In this document: one piece after another, positions 16,384-25,372 of the stretch
How the letters are laid out: every line of letters begins with the position of its first letter
How positions within the stretch are numbered: the first letter of the stretch is position 1
NCBI RefSeq assembly: GCF_005048155.1
Contig: NZ_SUMB01000016.1
Span: 1 to 64,000, forward strand
Source of the DNA: Streptomyces piniterrae
Lineage (GTDB): Bacteria; Actinomycetota; Actinomycetes; Streptomycetales; Streptomycetaceae
Direction: 5' to 3'
Length of the DNA: 64,000 nt
The notes under the pieces: model-generated
Database searches by the model: none
Told to the model about the DNA's origin: nothing
The model's input: the letters and a program-made list of their open reading frames with translations, nothing else
Translations under genes and position numbers: made by a program

Positions 16384-19300
16384 TGCTGGTCGCTCCCGTC
16401 ACGGCGCGGCTCGGGGAAGGAGCCGGAGTACCCCGGGTACACGGTGCCGTCGTCGTAGGGCTGGGGCTGCTGCTGGCCGTCGTATCCCGGCTGCTGCCCG
16501 TCGTAGCCGGGCTGCTGGCCGTCGTAGCCGGGCTGCTGGCCGTACCCGTAGGGGTCGTACTGGCCCGCCTGGTAGGGATCCGCCGCGTAGGGGTCGGCCT
16601 GGTAGGGGTCCGACTGCGGGTGGGGCTGCTGCCCGTAGGTGTGCGGCTGGGCCTGGTACGGGTCGGCGGGCTGGTAGGGCTGCCCTTCCCCGGGGTGGCC
16701 CGGCTGCTGGACGGGCTGGTCCTGCTGGGCGGTCTGCCACTGCTCGTACGACTGCTGCTGGGGCACCGCGGCGTACGGATCGGCGCCCTGGGCGGCGTCC
16801 TGGCCGGGGATCGCCCCGGTCATGGGGTCGGCGGCGGGCACGCCCGCGGTCTCCTGGCGCGCGGCCGGGATGCCCGGGTCCGGTGTCTCGCCGGCGGCCT
16901 CGGCGGCGGCCCGCAGGCGGCGTGCCCGGCGGCCCTCGCCGGCGGCCTCGGCGGCCTGTGCGGCGGCGGCCGTGGCGGCCGCCGCGTCCTCGGGGAGGTC
17001 ATCGTCGATCTCCCGGCGGCGGCCCGGCAGGGCCATCACGACCAGGACGACGGCGAGCAGGCCCTGCGCCCAGAGCCAGAGGTTGTGGCTGAGCGGGTTC
17101 TCGTGGGTGAGGTCGAGGCGGCCGCCGCCCGCGGGGAGCTGGAAGCCCTGCGCCCAGCCGTCGAGGGTGACGGGCTTGAGGGGGGTGCCGTCGAGGGTGG
17201 CGTGCCAGCCCTCGTCGGCGGCGTCCGCGATGCGCAGGACCCGGCCGGTGTCGCCGTCGGGCACCTTGGTGTGCACCTCGACGGGCTCGGCGGGCACGGC
17301 GATCGGCGCGGCCGACTCGCCGGCCCGGGTGCCGTCCTTCGCCTCGCCGGCGACGATCGAGACCCGCGAGACCCGCCGGTCCACCTGCCACAGGGCGTTG
17401 CCGTTGTCCTGGCTGCGCCGGGTCAGACCGGGGGTGGAGTCCAGCACCCGGCCCATCTCGCGCGGCGCTCCCTCGCGCACCAGGATGTAGCGCACCGCGT
17501 AGCCGCCGAGCTGGTTGCTCTGGTCGGCGCCGGAGCCGGCGACGAGGTGGGCGACGATGTCGTCGAGCCGCGCGTTCCCGCCGGCTTGGACGGCCAGGTC
17601 GGCGTCGCCGAGGCGGGCGCCGGAGCCGCGGACGAGGGTGTAGTCGACGTGTCCCGGCTTACCGCCCAGGACCAGGGTGCGGGCCCGGTCGGAGGAGCCG
17701 GACTCCTCGGCGACGAACGCCGGGACCTGCACCGGGTCGCGCCGCTCCAGGGGGCCGGCCGCGCCGGTGATCATCCAGCTGGCCGCGGCGTAGAGCGGGG
17801 CGAGCACGGAGGCCAGCGCGATCAGCACGGCGACCGGCTGCTTCCAGCCGAAGCCCATGGTGGCCATGCGGGTGCGGATGCCCTCGGCGCCGATCACCGC
17901 GGCGCACAGCAGCGCCAGGCTGTAGACGAGCATCGCGGGCCCGGTCCAGCCGGAGGCGTTGCCGAGCGCGGCGACCAGCAGGCCGGCCACCGCGACCGCC
18001 CAGGCGGTACGGATCGCGGTCTGCCGTTCGTCGCGCAGGGTCGCGGCGAGCGCGGCCAGCACGATGCCGATCAGCAGCACTCCGCCGACGCCCTTGGGGC
18101 CGCCGGGGCTGAGCCCGATCAGGTCGAGTACGGAGGCGGAGCCGGCGCCGTAGTCGAGCCCGGCCTCCTGGAAGAACCGTCCGGGGTGGGTGAGCAGCGA
18201 CAGCGACCAGGGGGCGAGCACGACGACCGGGGCGACGGCCACGGCCAGGAAGCGCAGTACGTACGCGAGGAGCAGGTCGCGGCTGCCGTCCATGGCGCGC
18301 AGCACCAGCAGGCCGACGCCCAGCAGCACGGCGATCGGCCAGACGACGGGGGTGAGCGCCATGGTGAAGGTGACCAGAAGCGCGTACGCCCAGGCGGCGC
18401 GCCAGCTGGGGCGGACGCCGATCGGCAGGCGCAGTCCGCTGGCGGCGATGGCGGCGCGCGCCATCAGGGGCAGCAGGATGGCGAGGACGGTGGTGCCCAG
18501 CCGGCCGCCGGCGAGCGCGCCGGCGGTCGCGGGCAGGAACGCGTACGCGATGCTGCCCCAGGCCCGCAGCAGCCGGGAGGCGACCAGCGGGCGGGAGGCG
18601 AAGTAGGCGGTGAGTCCGGCCAGCGGGACGGAGCAGACCAGCAGCAGGGTGACGGTGAAGCCGGTGCTGCCGAAGAAGAGGCTGGAGACCAGGGCGAGGA
18701 TCGCCACGTAGGGGGGCGCGGCGGCGGTGTCGCCGACGCCGACGGCGTGCCAGCTGTCGAGATACGAGGACCACAGGTCGGATACGTCCGCGGGGGCCGG
18801 CAGCATGGCGCCGCCGGTCAGCGCGCCGGTGCCGAGCAGTCCGCGGCAGGCGATCAGGGAGACCAGCAGCAGGACGAGGAAGAGGACCGGGCCGGGTTTG
18901 CGGGCGATCCGCTTGAGCCGGGCGAACTGCTCGATCTCCAGGAAGTCGGCGTCGTCACCGCCGGGTCCTGACTCCACGGCGCCGTGCCGTCCTGCCGATG
19001 CCACGTCCGGTGCGGCGCGCCCGCCGAGGTTGCCCGCGACCTGTTCGACGGTGGCGCGTACGGTCGCGCCGGGCGGCGGGAACAGCGGCCGCAGCTCGCT
19101 CGCCTCCACCGCGGGGCGGCCTCTGCGTTTGCGGGCGGCGAAGATCTTGCCGGGCCGCAGCAGGGTGCCGAAGAGCCCGGCGAGTTCGTCCAGGGCCTGT
19201 CCGGGGACCTTGCCGACGAGGTAGGCGATGACCCGCAGCAGGGTGCCGAGCAGCAGCCGGAGCAGGACGTACGGGAGCAGCGCGCCGCGGGTGTTGGCGA

Positions 19301-20222
19301 GCAGGGTGTATACGGCGCCGGCCTTGTCGACCCGGTGCGGGTTGGCGACGGAGCGGCCGACGCAGTCGATGGGGCGGCGTTCGCGGGCGGATGCCTCGGC
19401 GTGCCGCAGGATGGCGTCCGGTGCGATGAGCACCTGGTGGCCGGCGGCCTGGGCGCGCCAGCACAGGTCGACGTCGTCGCGCATCAGCGGCAGCCGGCGG
19501 TCGAAGCCGCCCAACTCCTCGTAGATGTCGCGGCGGATGAGCATGCCGGCACTCGAAACGGACAATACGGGACGGATCTGGTCGTGCTGTCCCTGGTCCT
19601 GTTCGCGGCGGTCCAGGCCTGTCCAACGGCGGCCGCTGCGCGCGATGCTGACGCCCGCCTCCAGCAGCTGGCGGCGGTCGTACCAGCTGCGCAGCTTGGC
19701 GCCGACGATGACGGTGGAGGGGCTGGCGTCGGCGACCCGCAGCAGCTCGGCGAGCGCGTCCGGCTCGGGCGCGCAGTCGTCGTGCAGCAGCCACAGCCAC
19801 TGGACCGGCTCCCCGTGGGGGAGTTCCGGCATGTCGTAGGCCTCGTCGCGCCAGGTGCGGCTGACCGGGTCCCAGCCGCTGGGCCGCTTCAGATAGGGCA
19901 GGTCGTCCGGGGTCAGCAGGGGGGCCGTGCGGACGCATTCGTCGACGGCGGTGCCGAATCCGGAGCGGCGGGCGAGATGCAGCACCCGTTGGTCCCCGAT
20001 GGCCTCGGCGAGGAGCCGGGCGGAGTCGTCCGCGCTGCCGGTGTCGGCACCGACGACGTTCTGCACCGGGCGCTCCTGGCCGAGCAGCCCGGCGAGCGCG
20101 TCGGGCAGCCAGCGGGCGCCGTCGTGCGAGACGATCACGGCGGTGACGACATGCCGGGGGAACTCTGGGGTGGCGGCTGCGTATGAGGCGGTCTGGGCCG
20201 CCGACTGGCTGTGCACGGACAT
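16380..20222 (-). CDS. Large membrane glycosyltransferase family 2 protein
   Basis: The 1280-residue protein starts with a cytosolic GT2 domain (about residues 15-310): VTAVIVSHDGARWLPDAL, the acceptor-side LLHDDCAPEPDAL (DxD-like) and GGFDRRLPLMRDDVDLCWRA. About a dozen membrane helices follow in residues 320-790, then an extracytoplasmic beta-rich domain, another helix near 1060 and a Q/P/Y-rich cytoplasmic tail with heptad repeats. The fusion is typical of actinobacterial polymer glycosyltransferases. I chose ATG at 20222, which has GGAGGG upstream; the frame is open further. Donor and product are unknown, though clustered man genes hint at mannose. It overlaps DUF5719 by four bases. Confidence 0.85.
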   Translation of the reverse strand: MSVHSQSAAQTASYAAATPEFPRHVVTAVIVSHDGARWLPDALAGLLGQERPVQNVVGADTGSADDSARLLAEAIGDQRVLHLARRSGFGTAVDECVRTAPLLTPDDLPYLKRPSGWDPVSRTWRDEAYDMPELPHGEPVQWLWLLHDDCAPEPDALAELLRVADASPSTVIVGAKLRSWYDRRQLLEAGVSIARSGRRWTGLDRREQDQGQHDQIRPVLSVSSAGMLIRRDIYEELGGFDRRLPLMRDDVDLCWRAQAAGHQVLIAPDAILRHAEASARERRPIDCVGRSVANPHRVDKAGAVYTLLANTRGALLPYVLLRLLLGTLLRVIAYLVGKVPGQALDELAGLFGTLLRPGKIFAARKRRGRPAVEASELRPLFPPPGATVRATVEQVAGNLGGRAAPDVASAGRHGAVESGPGGDDADFLEIEQFARLKRIARKPGPVLFLVLLLVSLIACRGLLGTGALTGGAMLPAPADVSDLWSSYLDSWHAVGVGDTAAAPPYVAILALVSSLFFGSTGFTVTLLLVCSVPLAGLTAYFASRPLVASRLLRAWGSIAYAFLPATAGALAGGRLGTTVLAILLPLMARAAIAASGLRLPIGVRPSWRAAWAYALLVTFTMALTPVVWPIAVLLGVGLLVLRAMDGSRDLLLAYVLRFLAVAVAPVVVLAPWSLSLLTHPGRFFQEAGLDYGAGSASVLDLIGLSPGGPKGVGGVLLIGIVLAALAATLRDERQTAIRTAWAVAVAGLLVAALGNASGWTGPAMLVYSLALLCAAVIGAEGIRTRMATMGFGWKQPVAVLIALASVLAPLYAAASWMITGAAGPLERRDPVQVPAFVAEESGSSDRARTLVLGGKPGHVDYTLVRGSGARLGDADLAVQAGGNARLDDIVAHLVAGSGADQSNQLGGYAVRYILVREGAPREMGRVLDSTPGLTRRSQDNGNALWQVDRRVSRVSIVAGEAKDGTRAGESAAPIAVPAEPVEVHTKVPDGDTGRVLRIADAADEGWHATLDGTPLKPVTLDGWAQGFQLPAGGGRLDLTHENPLSHNLWLWAQGLLAVVLVVMALPGRRREIDDDLPEDAAAATAAAAQAAEAAGEGRRARRLRAAAEAAGETPDPGIPAARQETAGVPAADPMTGAIPGQDAAQGADPYAAVPQQQSYEQWQTAQQDQPVQQPGHPGEGQPYQPADPYQAQPHTYGQQPHPQSDPYQADPYAADPYQAGQYDPYGYGQQPGYDGQQPGYDGQQPGYDGQQQPQPYDDGTVYPGYSGSFPEPRRDGSDQQ
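16479..16541 (-). repeat. Three-copy 21-bp coding repeat (GYDGQQP)
   Basis: Three consecutive 21-base units at 16479-16499, 16500-16520 and 16521-16541 encode GYDGQQP heptads in the C-terminal tail of the glycosyltransferase. The last two copies are identical. Neighbouring DPYQA/DPYAA repeats suggest an expanding disordered tail. Confidence 0.85.
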
Positions 20223-20426
20223 CGAGGTACGGGCCCTCCGGACCCGGGAGTTCGGGGCCCGCGGCGAAGTCGCTCCAGGCCCCCGCCCCCGGAAGACACT
20301 GCGACGGACTGCTAGGCGGGTGAGTCCGGCGGACGCGTGCGGCCCGTGGGGGCGTTGGCGCATCTCGGACGCGGCCCCACACTAATGGTTCGCGCCGGTG
20401 CGTCGGCCTGGTCCGTACACAGCAGG

Positions 20427-20457
20427 CCGCCTCCGGCGAGTGGTGCGCTGGAGGCGG
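20427..20457. terminator. Hairpin between whiB and the glycosyltransferase gene
   Basis: CCGCCTCC pairs perfectly with GGAGGCGG across a 15-base loop, about 100 bases after the whiB stop on the minus strand. It is a possible terminator for whiB and has no T tract. Confidence 0.4.
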
Positions 20458-20559
20458 AGAGTTCGATATGGGCGGATATAGGAAGGTGGAGTTGGGGCGG
20501 TGCGGCGGTACGGCCCGCTGGGCCGCGCGCCGCCGGTCGGGCCGGCTGCCGGGTCATTT

Positions 20560-20823
20560 TCAGACGGCGGCCTTCTTCAGCCGGCGCCGCTCGCGTTCCG
20601 ACAGGCCGCCCCAGATACCGAAGCGCTCGTCGTTGGCGAGGGCGTATTCAAGGCACTCGGAGCGGACTTCGCAGGCGAGGCAGACCTTCTTGGCCTCGCG
20701 AGTGGAGCCACCCTTCTCCGGGAAGAAGGACTCGGGGTCGGTTTGCGCGCACAGTGCGCGCTCCTGCCAGCCGAGCTCCTCCTCCGCCTCCTCGACCAGC
20801 AATTCCTGGAACAGCTCGGTCAT
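20560..20823 (-). CDS. whiB: WhiB, iron-sulfur developmental transcription factor
   Basis: This 87-residue protein is the classical WhiB required for sporulation septation in aerial hyphae of Streptomyces, where it acts with WhiA. The four [4Fe-4S] ligands are Cys25, Cys48, Cys51 and Cys57. The GIWGG turn (residues 69-73) and the basic ERERRRLKKAAV tail for sigma/DNA contact follow. Length and the acidic N-terminus MTELFQELLVEEAEEELGW fit WhiB itself and not the WhlA-L paralogues; its place between the GT2/DUF5719 block and the F420 genes matches S. coelicolor whiB. A strong promoter lies at 20897-20926. Confidence 0.95.
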   Translation of the reverse strand: MTELFQELLVEEAEEELGWQERALCAQTDPESFFPEKGGSTREAKKVCLACEVRSECLEYALANDERFGIWGGLSERERRRLKKAAV

Positions 20824-20896
20824 GTGCGCCCCTCGTCTGTCTTATACGTCCCCGTGATCTCGCCGTGATCGAAAACGGCTGAACGACACGAGTGAA

Positions 20897-20926
20897 ATTA
20901 CAAGTGTGCTGATCCGGGCCAGTCAA
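20897..20926 (-). promoter_or_regulatory. whiB promoter
   Basis: On the minus strand TTGACT (20926-20921) and TGTAAT (20902-20897) are 18 bases apart. Transcription would begin about 65 bases before the whiB ATG. S. coelicolor whiB is known to have a constitutive and a developmentally controlled promoter; which one this matches cannot be decided here. Confidence 0.6.
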
Positions 20927-21529
20927 GCCGAGATCTGCTATTGGGCCTCTTATTCACTCTGCGGAACCAAGCGTATGCGGAAAGTGTTCAAATCATCCAA
21001 AACCAGGACACATCCCCGGCTGCACTCCCTGGACTCTCCCGGCGTTTCCGTTCATCACCGGAGACGCGCACAGACGGCATTCGCGTTGCACCCCCGCACA
21101 CCGAAGCGGGGAAGATCACAGAGAGATCACAAGACCGCAACGGCATCCGGAAACCGCGGTTGACGGGCGACCTCTCCCTGACAACGAGTGCACAAACCTT
21201 TCGCCGGACGGAGTAACCGGATGAGGTGAATGATTTGCCGCACAACAGACATGAAGTTGACATCTCACGGTGAACCCGGTCTCCTTGGTCGCATGCCAGT
21301 GACTCCCGCGCCCCGACTGACCCGTGCTTACGGGTCGCTTTGCGCTGCGCAGTCCCGCTGTCGCTGTTCCAGCTGTTGAAGCCACTGAGCTCCAGCTTTC
21401 TTCGCTCGCACCACCCCGCAGCGCCCCTGCTCCGCGACTTCCGCGCCGCGCCCCCCACAGGGACAAGCCGGCGCCGTGCCGCACCCCGTTCGCGTCACCC
21501 CAGCTCTTTCGCCGAGGAACCCGAAGCAC
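20927..21529. other. Long divergent intergenic region, whiB / cysteine dioxygenase-like gene
   Basis: About 600 bases without a credible gene; it is less GC-rich than its surroundings. Seen in it: a GATCACAGAGAGATCACA direct repeat near 21113-21130, two TTGAC boxes on the plus strand (near 21160 and 21257) without a convincing -10, and a small GACCCGT-GCTT-ACGGGTC hairpin followed by GCTTT at 21319-21340. It probably holds a further whiB promoter and regulator sites. Confidence 0.5.
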
Positions 21530-22063
21530 ATGAACAGCGACGTCCAGATCGGCGGCGACCCGCTCGCCATCCCCCACCTGCTGCCGCCCGTCCCCGCCCA
21601 CCCGACCACCGTCGCCGGCTTCGCGGGCCTGGCACGCCGGATCGCAGCGGACCGCGACTCCTGGGCCCCCCTCGTCCGGTACGACACCACCACCCGCTGG
21701 TACCACCGGCTGCTTACCGTTCCCCAAGCTCTCGGCTCCGCTCGAGCAGGGGAGGCCCCAATCGGCTACGAGGTGTGGCTGCTGAGCTGGGTGCCGGGAC
21801 AGGGCACCGGCCGCCACGACCACGGGCCCTCCTCCGGCGTACTGACCGTCCTGGAAGGCGAGTTGACCGAACACACCGCCGCCGGGCCCCGGACGCTGCG
21901 GGCCGGAGCCGAGCGGGTCTTCGCCCCCGGATACGTCCACGAGATCGTCAACGACGCCCTGACACCCGCCGTCAGCCTGCACGTCTACTTCCCCGGTCTG
22001 ACCGAGATGCCGATGTACAGCGGCCGATACGCGACGCCCGCCGAGGAACTCGCGACCTCCTGA
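21530..22063 (+). CDS. Cysteine dioxygenase-type cupin protein
   Basis: The 177-residue cupin resembles the type I cysteine dioxygenase family, which oxidises cysteine to cysteine sulfinate with a non-haem iron. The first cupin motif GRHDHGPSSGVLTVLEGELTE supplies two His ligands, and the second, YVHEIVNDALTPAVSLHVY, the third. I chose ATG at 21530, which follows GAGGAA. Residues about 65-74 (near VPQALGSARAGEAPIG) are encoded by a palindromic Streptomyces repeat. It sits just before fbiA with 27 bases between, so the three genes may be co-transcribed. The substrate is inferred from the family only. Confidence 0.8.
   Translation: MNSDVQIGGDPLAIPHLLPPVPAHPTTVAGFAGLARRIAADRDSWAPLVRYDTTTRWYHRLLTVPQALGSARAGEAPIGYEVWLLSWVPGQGTGRHDHGPSSGVLTVLEGELTEHTAAGPRTLRAGAERVFAPGYVHEIVNDALTPAVSLHVYFPGLTEMPMYSGRYATPAEELATS
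21723..21753. repeat. Dispersed palindromic element inside the cupin gene
   Basis: The 31 bases contain CCCCAAGCTC and GAGCAGGGG arms that fold into a hairpin. From memory, near-identical sequences occur many times per genome in Streptomyces, usually between genes. Here it keeps the reading frame open and adds a short exposed loop to the protein. Confidence 0.7.
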
Positions 22064-22090
22064 GCCCCCACCCCTGCCAGACTGTGCCCC

Positions 22091-23047
22091 ATGCGCATTG
22101 TGGTTCTGGCCGGCGGTATCGGCGGCGCCCGCTTCCTGCGGGGACTGAAGGCAGCGGCTCCGGACGCGGATGTCACCGTGATCGGCAACACCGGTGACGA
22201 CATCCATCTGTTCGGGCTGAAGGTGTGTCCCGACCTCGACACCGTGATGTACACGCTCGGCGGCGGCATCAATGAGGAGCAGGGCTGGGGCCGTACCGAC
22301 GAAACCTTCCGGGTGAAGGAGGAGTTGGCCGCCTACGGAGTGGGCCCCGACTGGTTCGGGCTGGGCGACCGGGACTTTGCGACGCACATCGTGCGCACCC
22401 AGATGCTGAGCGCCGGCTACCCGCTGAGCGCCGTCACCGAGGCGCTGTGCGCCCGCTGGAAGCCCGGCGTACGGCTGCTGCCGATGTCCGACGACCGGGT
22501 CGAGACCCATGTGGCCGTCGACGACGAGGGCGAGCGCAGGGCGATCCACTTCCAGGAGTACTGGGTGCGGCTGCGGGCCTCGGTGCCCGCGCACGCGGTG
22601 GTGCCGGTCGGCGCCGACCAGGCCAAGCCGGCGCCCGGTGTGCTGGAGGCCATCGCCGAGGCGGATGTGGTGCTCTTCCCGCCGTCCAACCCCGTGGTGA
22701 GCATCGGCACGATCCTGGCGGTGCCGGGCATCCGCGAGGCGATCGCGGACGCCGGGGTGCCGGTGGTCGGTCTGTCGCCGATCGTCGGGGACGCCCCCGT
22801 GCGCGGCATGGCCGACAAGGTGCTGGCGGCGGTGGGCGTGGAGTCCACGGCCGCCGCGGTCGCCCAGCACTACGGTTCCGGGCTGCTGGACGGCTGGCTG
22901 GTCGACTCCGTGGACGAGGCGGCGGTCGCCGAGGTCGAGGCGGCCGGGATCCGCTGCCGCGCCGTACCGCTGATGATGACGGATGTGGACGCCACCGCCG
23001 CGATGGTCCGCGAGGCGCTGGCGCTGGCCGAGGAGGTACGGGCGTGA
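22091..23047 (+). CDS. fbiA: 2-phospho-L-lactate (phosphoenolpyruvyl) transferase, F420 biosynthesis
   Basis: FbiA/CofD joins the activated three-carbon phospho-acid to the riboflavin-type chromophore Fo, giving F420-0 or its dehydro form. The 318-residue sequence shows the family start VVLAGGIGGARFLRGL, the Fo/metal region VIGNTGDDIHLFGLKVCPDLDTV, RTDETFRVKEELAAYG and the NPVVSIGTIL and VVGLSPIVG strands. It starts with ATG at 22091 and its TGA overlaps the GTG of fbiB, so the two are translationally coupled. Confidence 0.95.
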   Translation: MRIVVLAGGIGGARFLRGLKAAAPDADVTVIGNTGDDIHLFGLKVCPDLDTVMYTLGGGINEEQGWGRTDETFRVKEELAAYGVGPDWFGLGDRDFATHIVRTQMLSAGYPLSAVTEALCARWKPGVRLLPMSDDRVETHVAVDDEGERRAIHFQEYWVRLRASVPAHAVVPVGADQAKPAPGVLEAIAEADVVLFPPSNPVVSIGTILAVPGIREAIADAGVPVVGLSPIVGDAPVRGMADKVLAAVGVESTAAAVAQHYGSGLLDGWLVDSVDEAAVAEVEAAGIRCRAVPLMMTDVDATAAMVREALALAEEVRA

Positions 23048-24381
23048 CCGGTACTGCCGAGGTGCCCGGGTACCGGGTGTGGGCGCTGCCGGGGATCCCC
23101 GAGGTGCGGCCCGGCGACGACCTCGTCAAGCTGATCGCCACCGCGGCGACCGGCGACGGGCTCCCCGGACTCGCCGACGGCGATGTCCTGTTGGTCACCT
23201 CGAAGATCGTCAGCAAGGCGGAGGGCCGGGTGGTCGAGGCCACCGACCGCGAGGCGGCGATAGACCAGGAGACGGTGCGGGTCGTGGCGCGCCGCGGTGC
23301 GCTGCGGATCGTGCAGACCCGGCAGGGCCTGGTGATGGCCGCGGCCGGCGTCGACGCCTCCAACACCCCTTCGGGAACGGTGCTGTTGCTGCCCGAGGAC
23401 CCGGACGCGTCGGCCCGCGCCATCCGGGCGGGCCTGCGCGAGGCGCTCGGCGTCGACGTCGGCGTCGTCATCAGCGACACGTTCGGGCGGCCCTGGCGCG
23501 CCGGACTGACCGATGTCGCCATCGGCGCGGCCGGTGTGCGGGTGCTGGACGACCTGCGCGGCGGTGTCGACGCGTACGGCAATCCGCTCAGCGCGACGGT
23601 GGTGGCCACCGCCGACGAACTGGCCGCCGCCGGCGACCTGGTGAAGGGCAAGGCCGACGCGCTGCCGGTCGCGGTGGTGCGCGGGCTCCCCCAGGTCGTC
23701 ACGGACGGCGAGGAGGGCGACGGTGCCGGGGCGCGGGCGCTGGTGCGCGACGCGGCCGACGACATGTTCCGGCTGGGGACCTCCGAGGCGGTACGGGAGG
23801 CGGTGACGCTGCGGCGCACCGTCCGGGAGTTCACGGATCAGCCGGTGGACGGCGACGCGGTGCGCCGGGCGGTGGCCGCGGCGGTGACCGCGCCGGCCCC
23901 GCACCACACCACGCCATGGCGGTTCGTCCTGCTGGAGTCCGAGGAGTCGCGGACCCGGCTGCTGGACGCGATGCGGGACGCCTGGATCGCGGATCTGCGC
24001 GGCGACGGCTTCGGCGAGGAGTCCGTCGCCAAGCGGGTACGGCGCGGCGATGTGCTGCGCCGGGCGCCGTATCTGGCGGTGCCGTGTCTGGTCATGGACG
24101 GCTCGCACAGCTACCCGGACGCGCGGCGCAACGCCGCCGAGCGGGAGATGTTCGTGGTCGCGGGCGGGGCGGGCATCCAGAACTTCCTGGTCGCGCTGGC
24201 CGGTGAGCGACTGGGTTCGGCCTGGGTGTCGTCGACGATGTTCTGCCGGGAGGTCGTCCGGGAGGTCCTGGGGCTGCCGGACGAGTGGGATCCGATGGGC
24301 GCGGTGGCCGTGGGGCATCCGGCGGCTCCGCCGCGGGAACGCCCCGACCGGGACGGGGCGGACTTCGTCGTGGTGCGCTGA
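23044..24381 (+). CDS. fbiB: Bifunctional F420:L-glutamate ligase / dehydro-F420 reductase
   Basis: The 445-residue protein fuses two domains. The N-terminal CofE-like part (about residues 10-240) ligates gamma-linked glutamates; it has GDVLLVTSKIVSKAEGR, TRQGLVMAAAGVDASN and SDTFGRPWRAGLTDVAIG. The C-terminal FMN nitroreductase-like part (about 255-445; LRRTVREFTDQPVDGDAV, APAPHHTTPWRF) reduces dehydro-F420-0. Start GTG 23044 overlaps the fbiA stop. F420 serves as a hydride carrier in many streptomycete redox enzymes. The fbiC and fbiD genes are not in the window. Confidence 0.94.
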   Translation: MTGTAEVPGYRVWALPGIPEVRPGDDLVKLIATAATGDGLPGLADGDVLLVTSKIVSKAEGRVVEATDREAAIDQETVRVVARRGALRIVQTRQGLVMAAAGVDASNTPSGTVLLLPEDPDASARAIRAGLREALGVDVGVVISDTFGRPWRAGLTDVAIGAAGVRVLDDLRGGVDAYGNPLSATVVATADELAAAGDLVKGKADALPVAVVRGLPQVVTDGEEGDGAGARALVRDAADDMFRLGTSEAVREAVTLRRTVREFTDQPVDGDAVRRAVAAAVTAPAPHHTTPWRFVLLESEESRTRLLDAMRDAWIADLRGDGFGEESVAKRVRRGDVLRRAPYLAVPCLVMDGSHSYPDARRNAAEREMFVVAGGAGIQNFLVALAGERLGSAWVSSTMFCREVVREVLGLPDEWDPMGAVAVGHPAAPPRERPDRDGADFVVVR

Positions 24382-24396
24382 CCTGTCGGACGCGCC

Positions 24397-25302
24397 CTAC
24401 AGCCGGGCGATGTTCCCCACCGGGAAGCGCGGGGCGCGGCGCGGCGGGGTGTGTCCCGAGAGCAGGATCAGGCGGGCCGCGCGGTGCCGCTGGCCCTCGT
24501 AGGGGGCGAGGAGTTCGAGCATCTCCTCGTCGGTGGTGCCGCGGCGGCCGGTGAGGGCATAGCCGATGATCTTCGGCAGGTGCAGATCGCCGACGGTGAT
24601 CGCGTCCGGGGCACCGAGGGTGCGCTGCAGCGTCTCGGCGGCCGTCCACGGGCCGATGCCCGGGATGGCCGTCAGCCGGCGGGTCGCGTCGGCGAGGTCC
24701 ATCTGCGCGGCCTCCTCCATCCGGCGGGCGGCGCGTACGGCACGCAGGATCGCGGACGAGCGCTTGGCGTCGACGCCCGCGCGGTGCCACTCCCAGGACG
24801 GGATCAGCGCCCAGCCGCGGGGGTCGGGCATCACCCGCAGCCGCTCCCACGGGCCGGGGGCGGGCTCGCCGTGCCGTTGCAGCAGCAGCCGCCAGGCGCG
24901 GTACGCCTCGTCGCTGGTGACCTTCTGCTCCAGGACCGAGGGGATCAGCGACTCCAGGACCAGGCCGGTCCTGGCGAGCCGTACGCCGGGGTGGCGGCGG
25001 CGCGCCTCGTGCACCAGGCGGTGCCGGGCGGTCAGCGCCGTCGGGTCGTCGGACTCCCCCAGCAGGTCGGGCAGCCCCGCCAGCAGCCAGTCGGCGCCGG
25101 GGCCCCAGGCCTCGGCCTCGACGCTGCCGTCCGCCGGGCGGGCCGCGACGCGGAGCGTGCCGGGCCCCTGGGGGGTGCGGCAGGCCCGCCACACGGCGCC
25201 GCCGCGCACCGCGAACGCCGGATCGCCGGGCCCGCGCTGGAGCACGCACAGAGTGCGGTGCAGGTCGTAGGGGCCGGGCGGAACCCAGGTGCGGGCGGGC
25301 AT
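24397..25302 (-). CDS. AlkA-type DNA-3-methyladenine glycosylase
   Basis: The 301-residue protein belongs to the HhH-GPD superfamily of base-excision repair glycosylases. The helix-hairpin-helix is LTAIPGIGPWTAAETLQR (about 210-227) and the catalytic aspartate is Asp239 in ITVGDLHLPK. The N-terminal third forms the AlkA-like beta domain. It would remove alkylated purines from DNA. There is no Cys cluster of the EndoIII type after the domain. It is convergent with fbiB with only 15 bases between, and ends HTPPRRAPRFPVGNIARL, a tail common in the family. Confidence 0.88.
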   Translation of the reverse strand: MPARTWVPPGPYDLHRTLCVLQRGPGDPAFAVRGGAVWRACRTPQGPGTLRVAARPADGSVEAEAWGPGADWLLAGLPDLLGESDDPTALTARHRLVHEARRRHPGVRLARTGLVLESLIPSVLEQKVTSDEAYRAWRLLLQRHGEPAPGPWERLRVMPDPRGWALIPSWEWHRAGVDAKRSSAILRAVRAARRMEEAAQMDLADATRRLTAIPGIGPWTAAETLQRTLGAPDAITVGDLHLPKIIGYALTGRRGTTDEEMLELLAPYEGQRHRAARLILLSGHTPPRRAPRFPVGNIARL

Positions 25303-25372
25303 GCGGCCAGATTAGGCGATGGGTGTGACAGCGGGTGGGGCGTCGGCCGGGGTCCTGTCGGGTCGGCGGTTC

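Noticed and set aside
20906..21216. Small genes in the whiB upstream region
   Set aside because: Frames of 85-91 codons have no ribosome sites, no family likeness and overlap the promoter; codon use is not coding-like.
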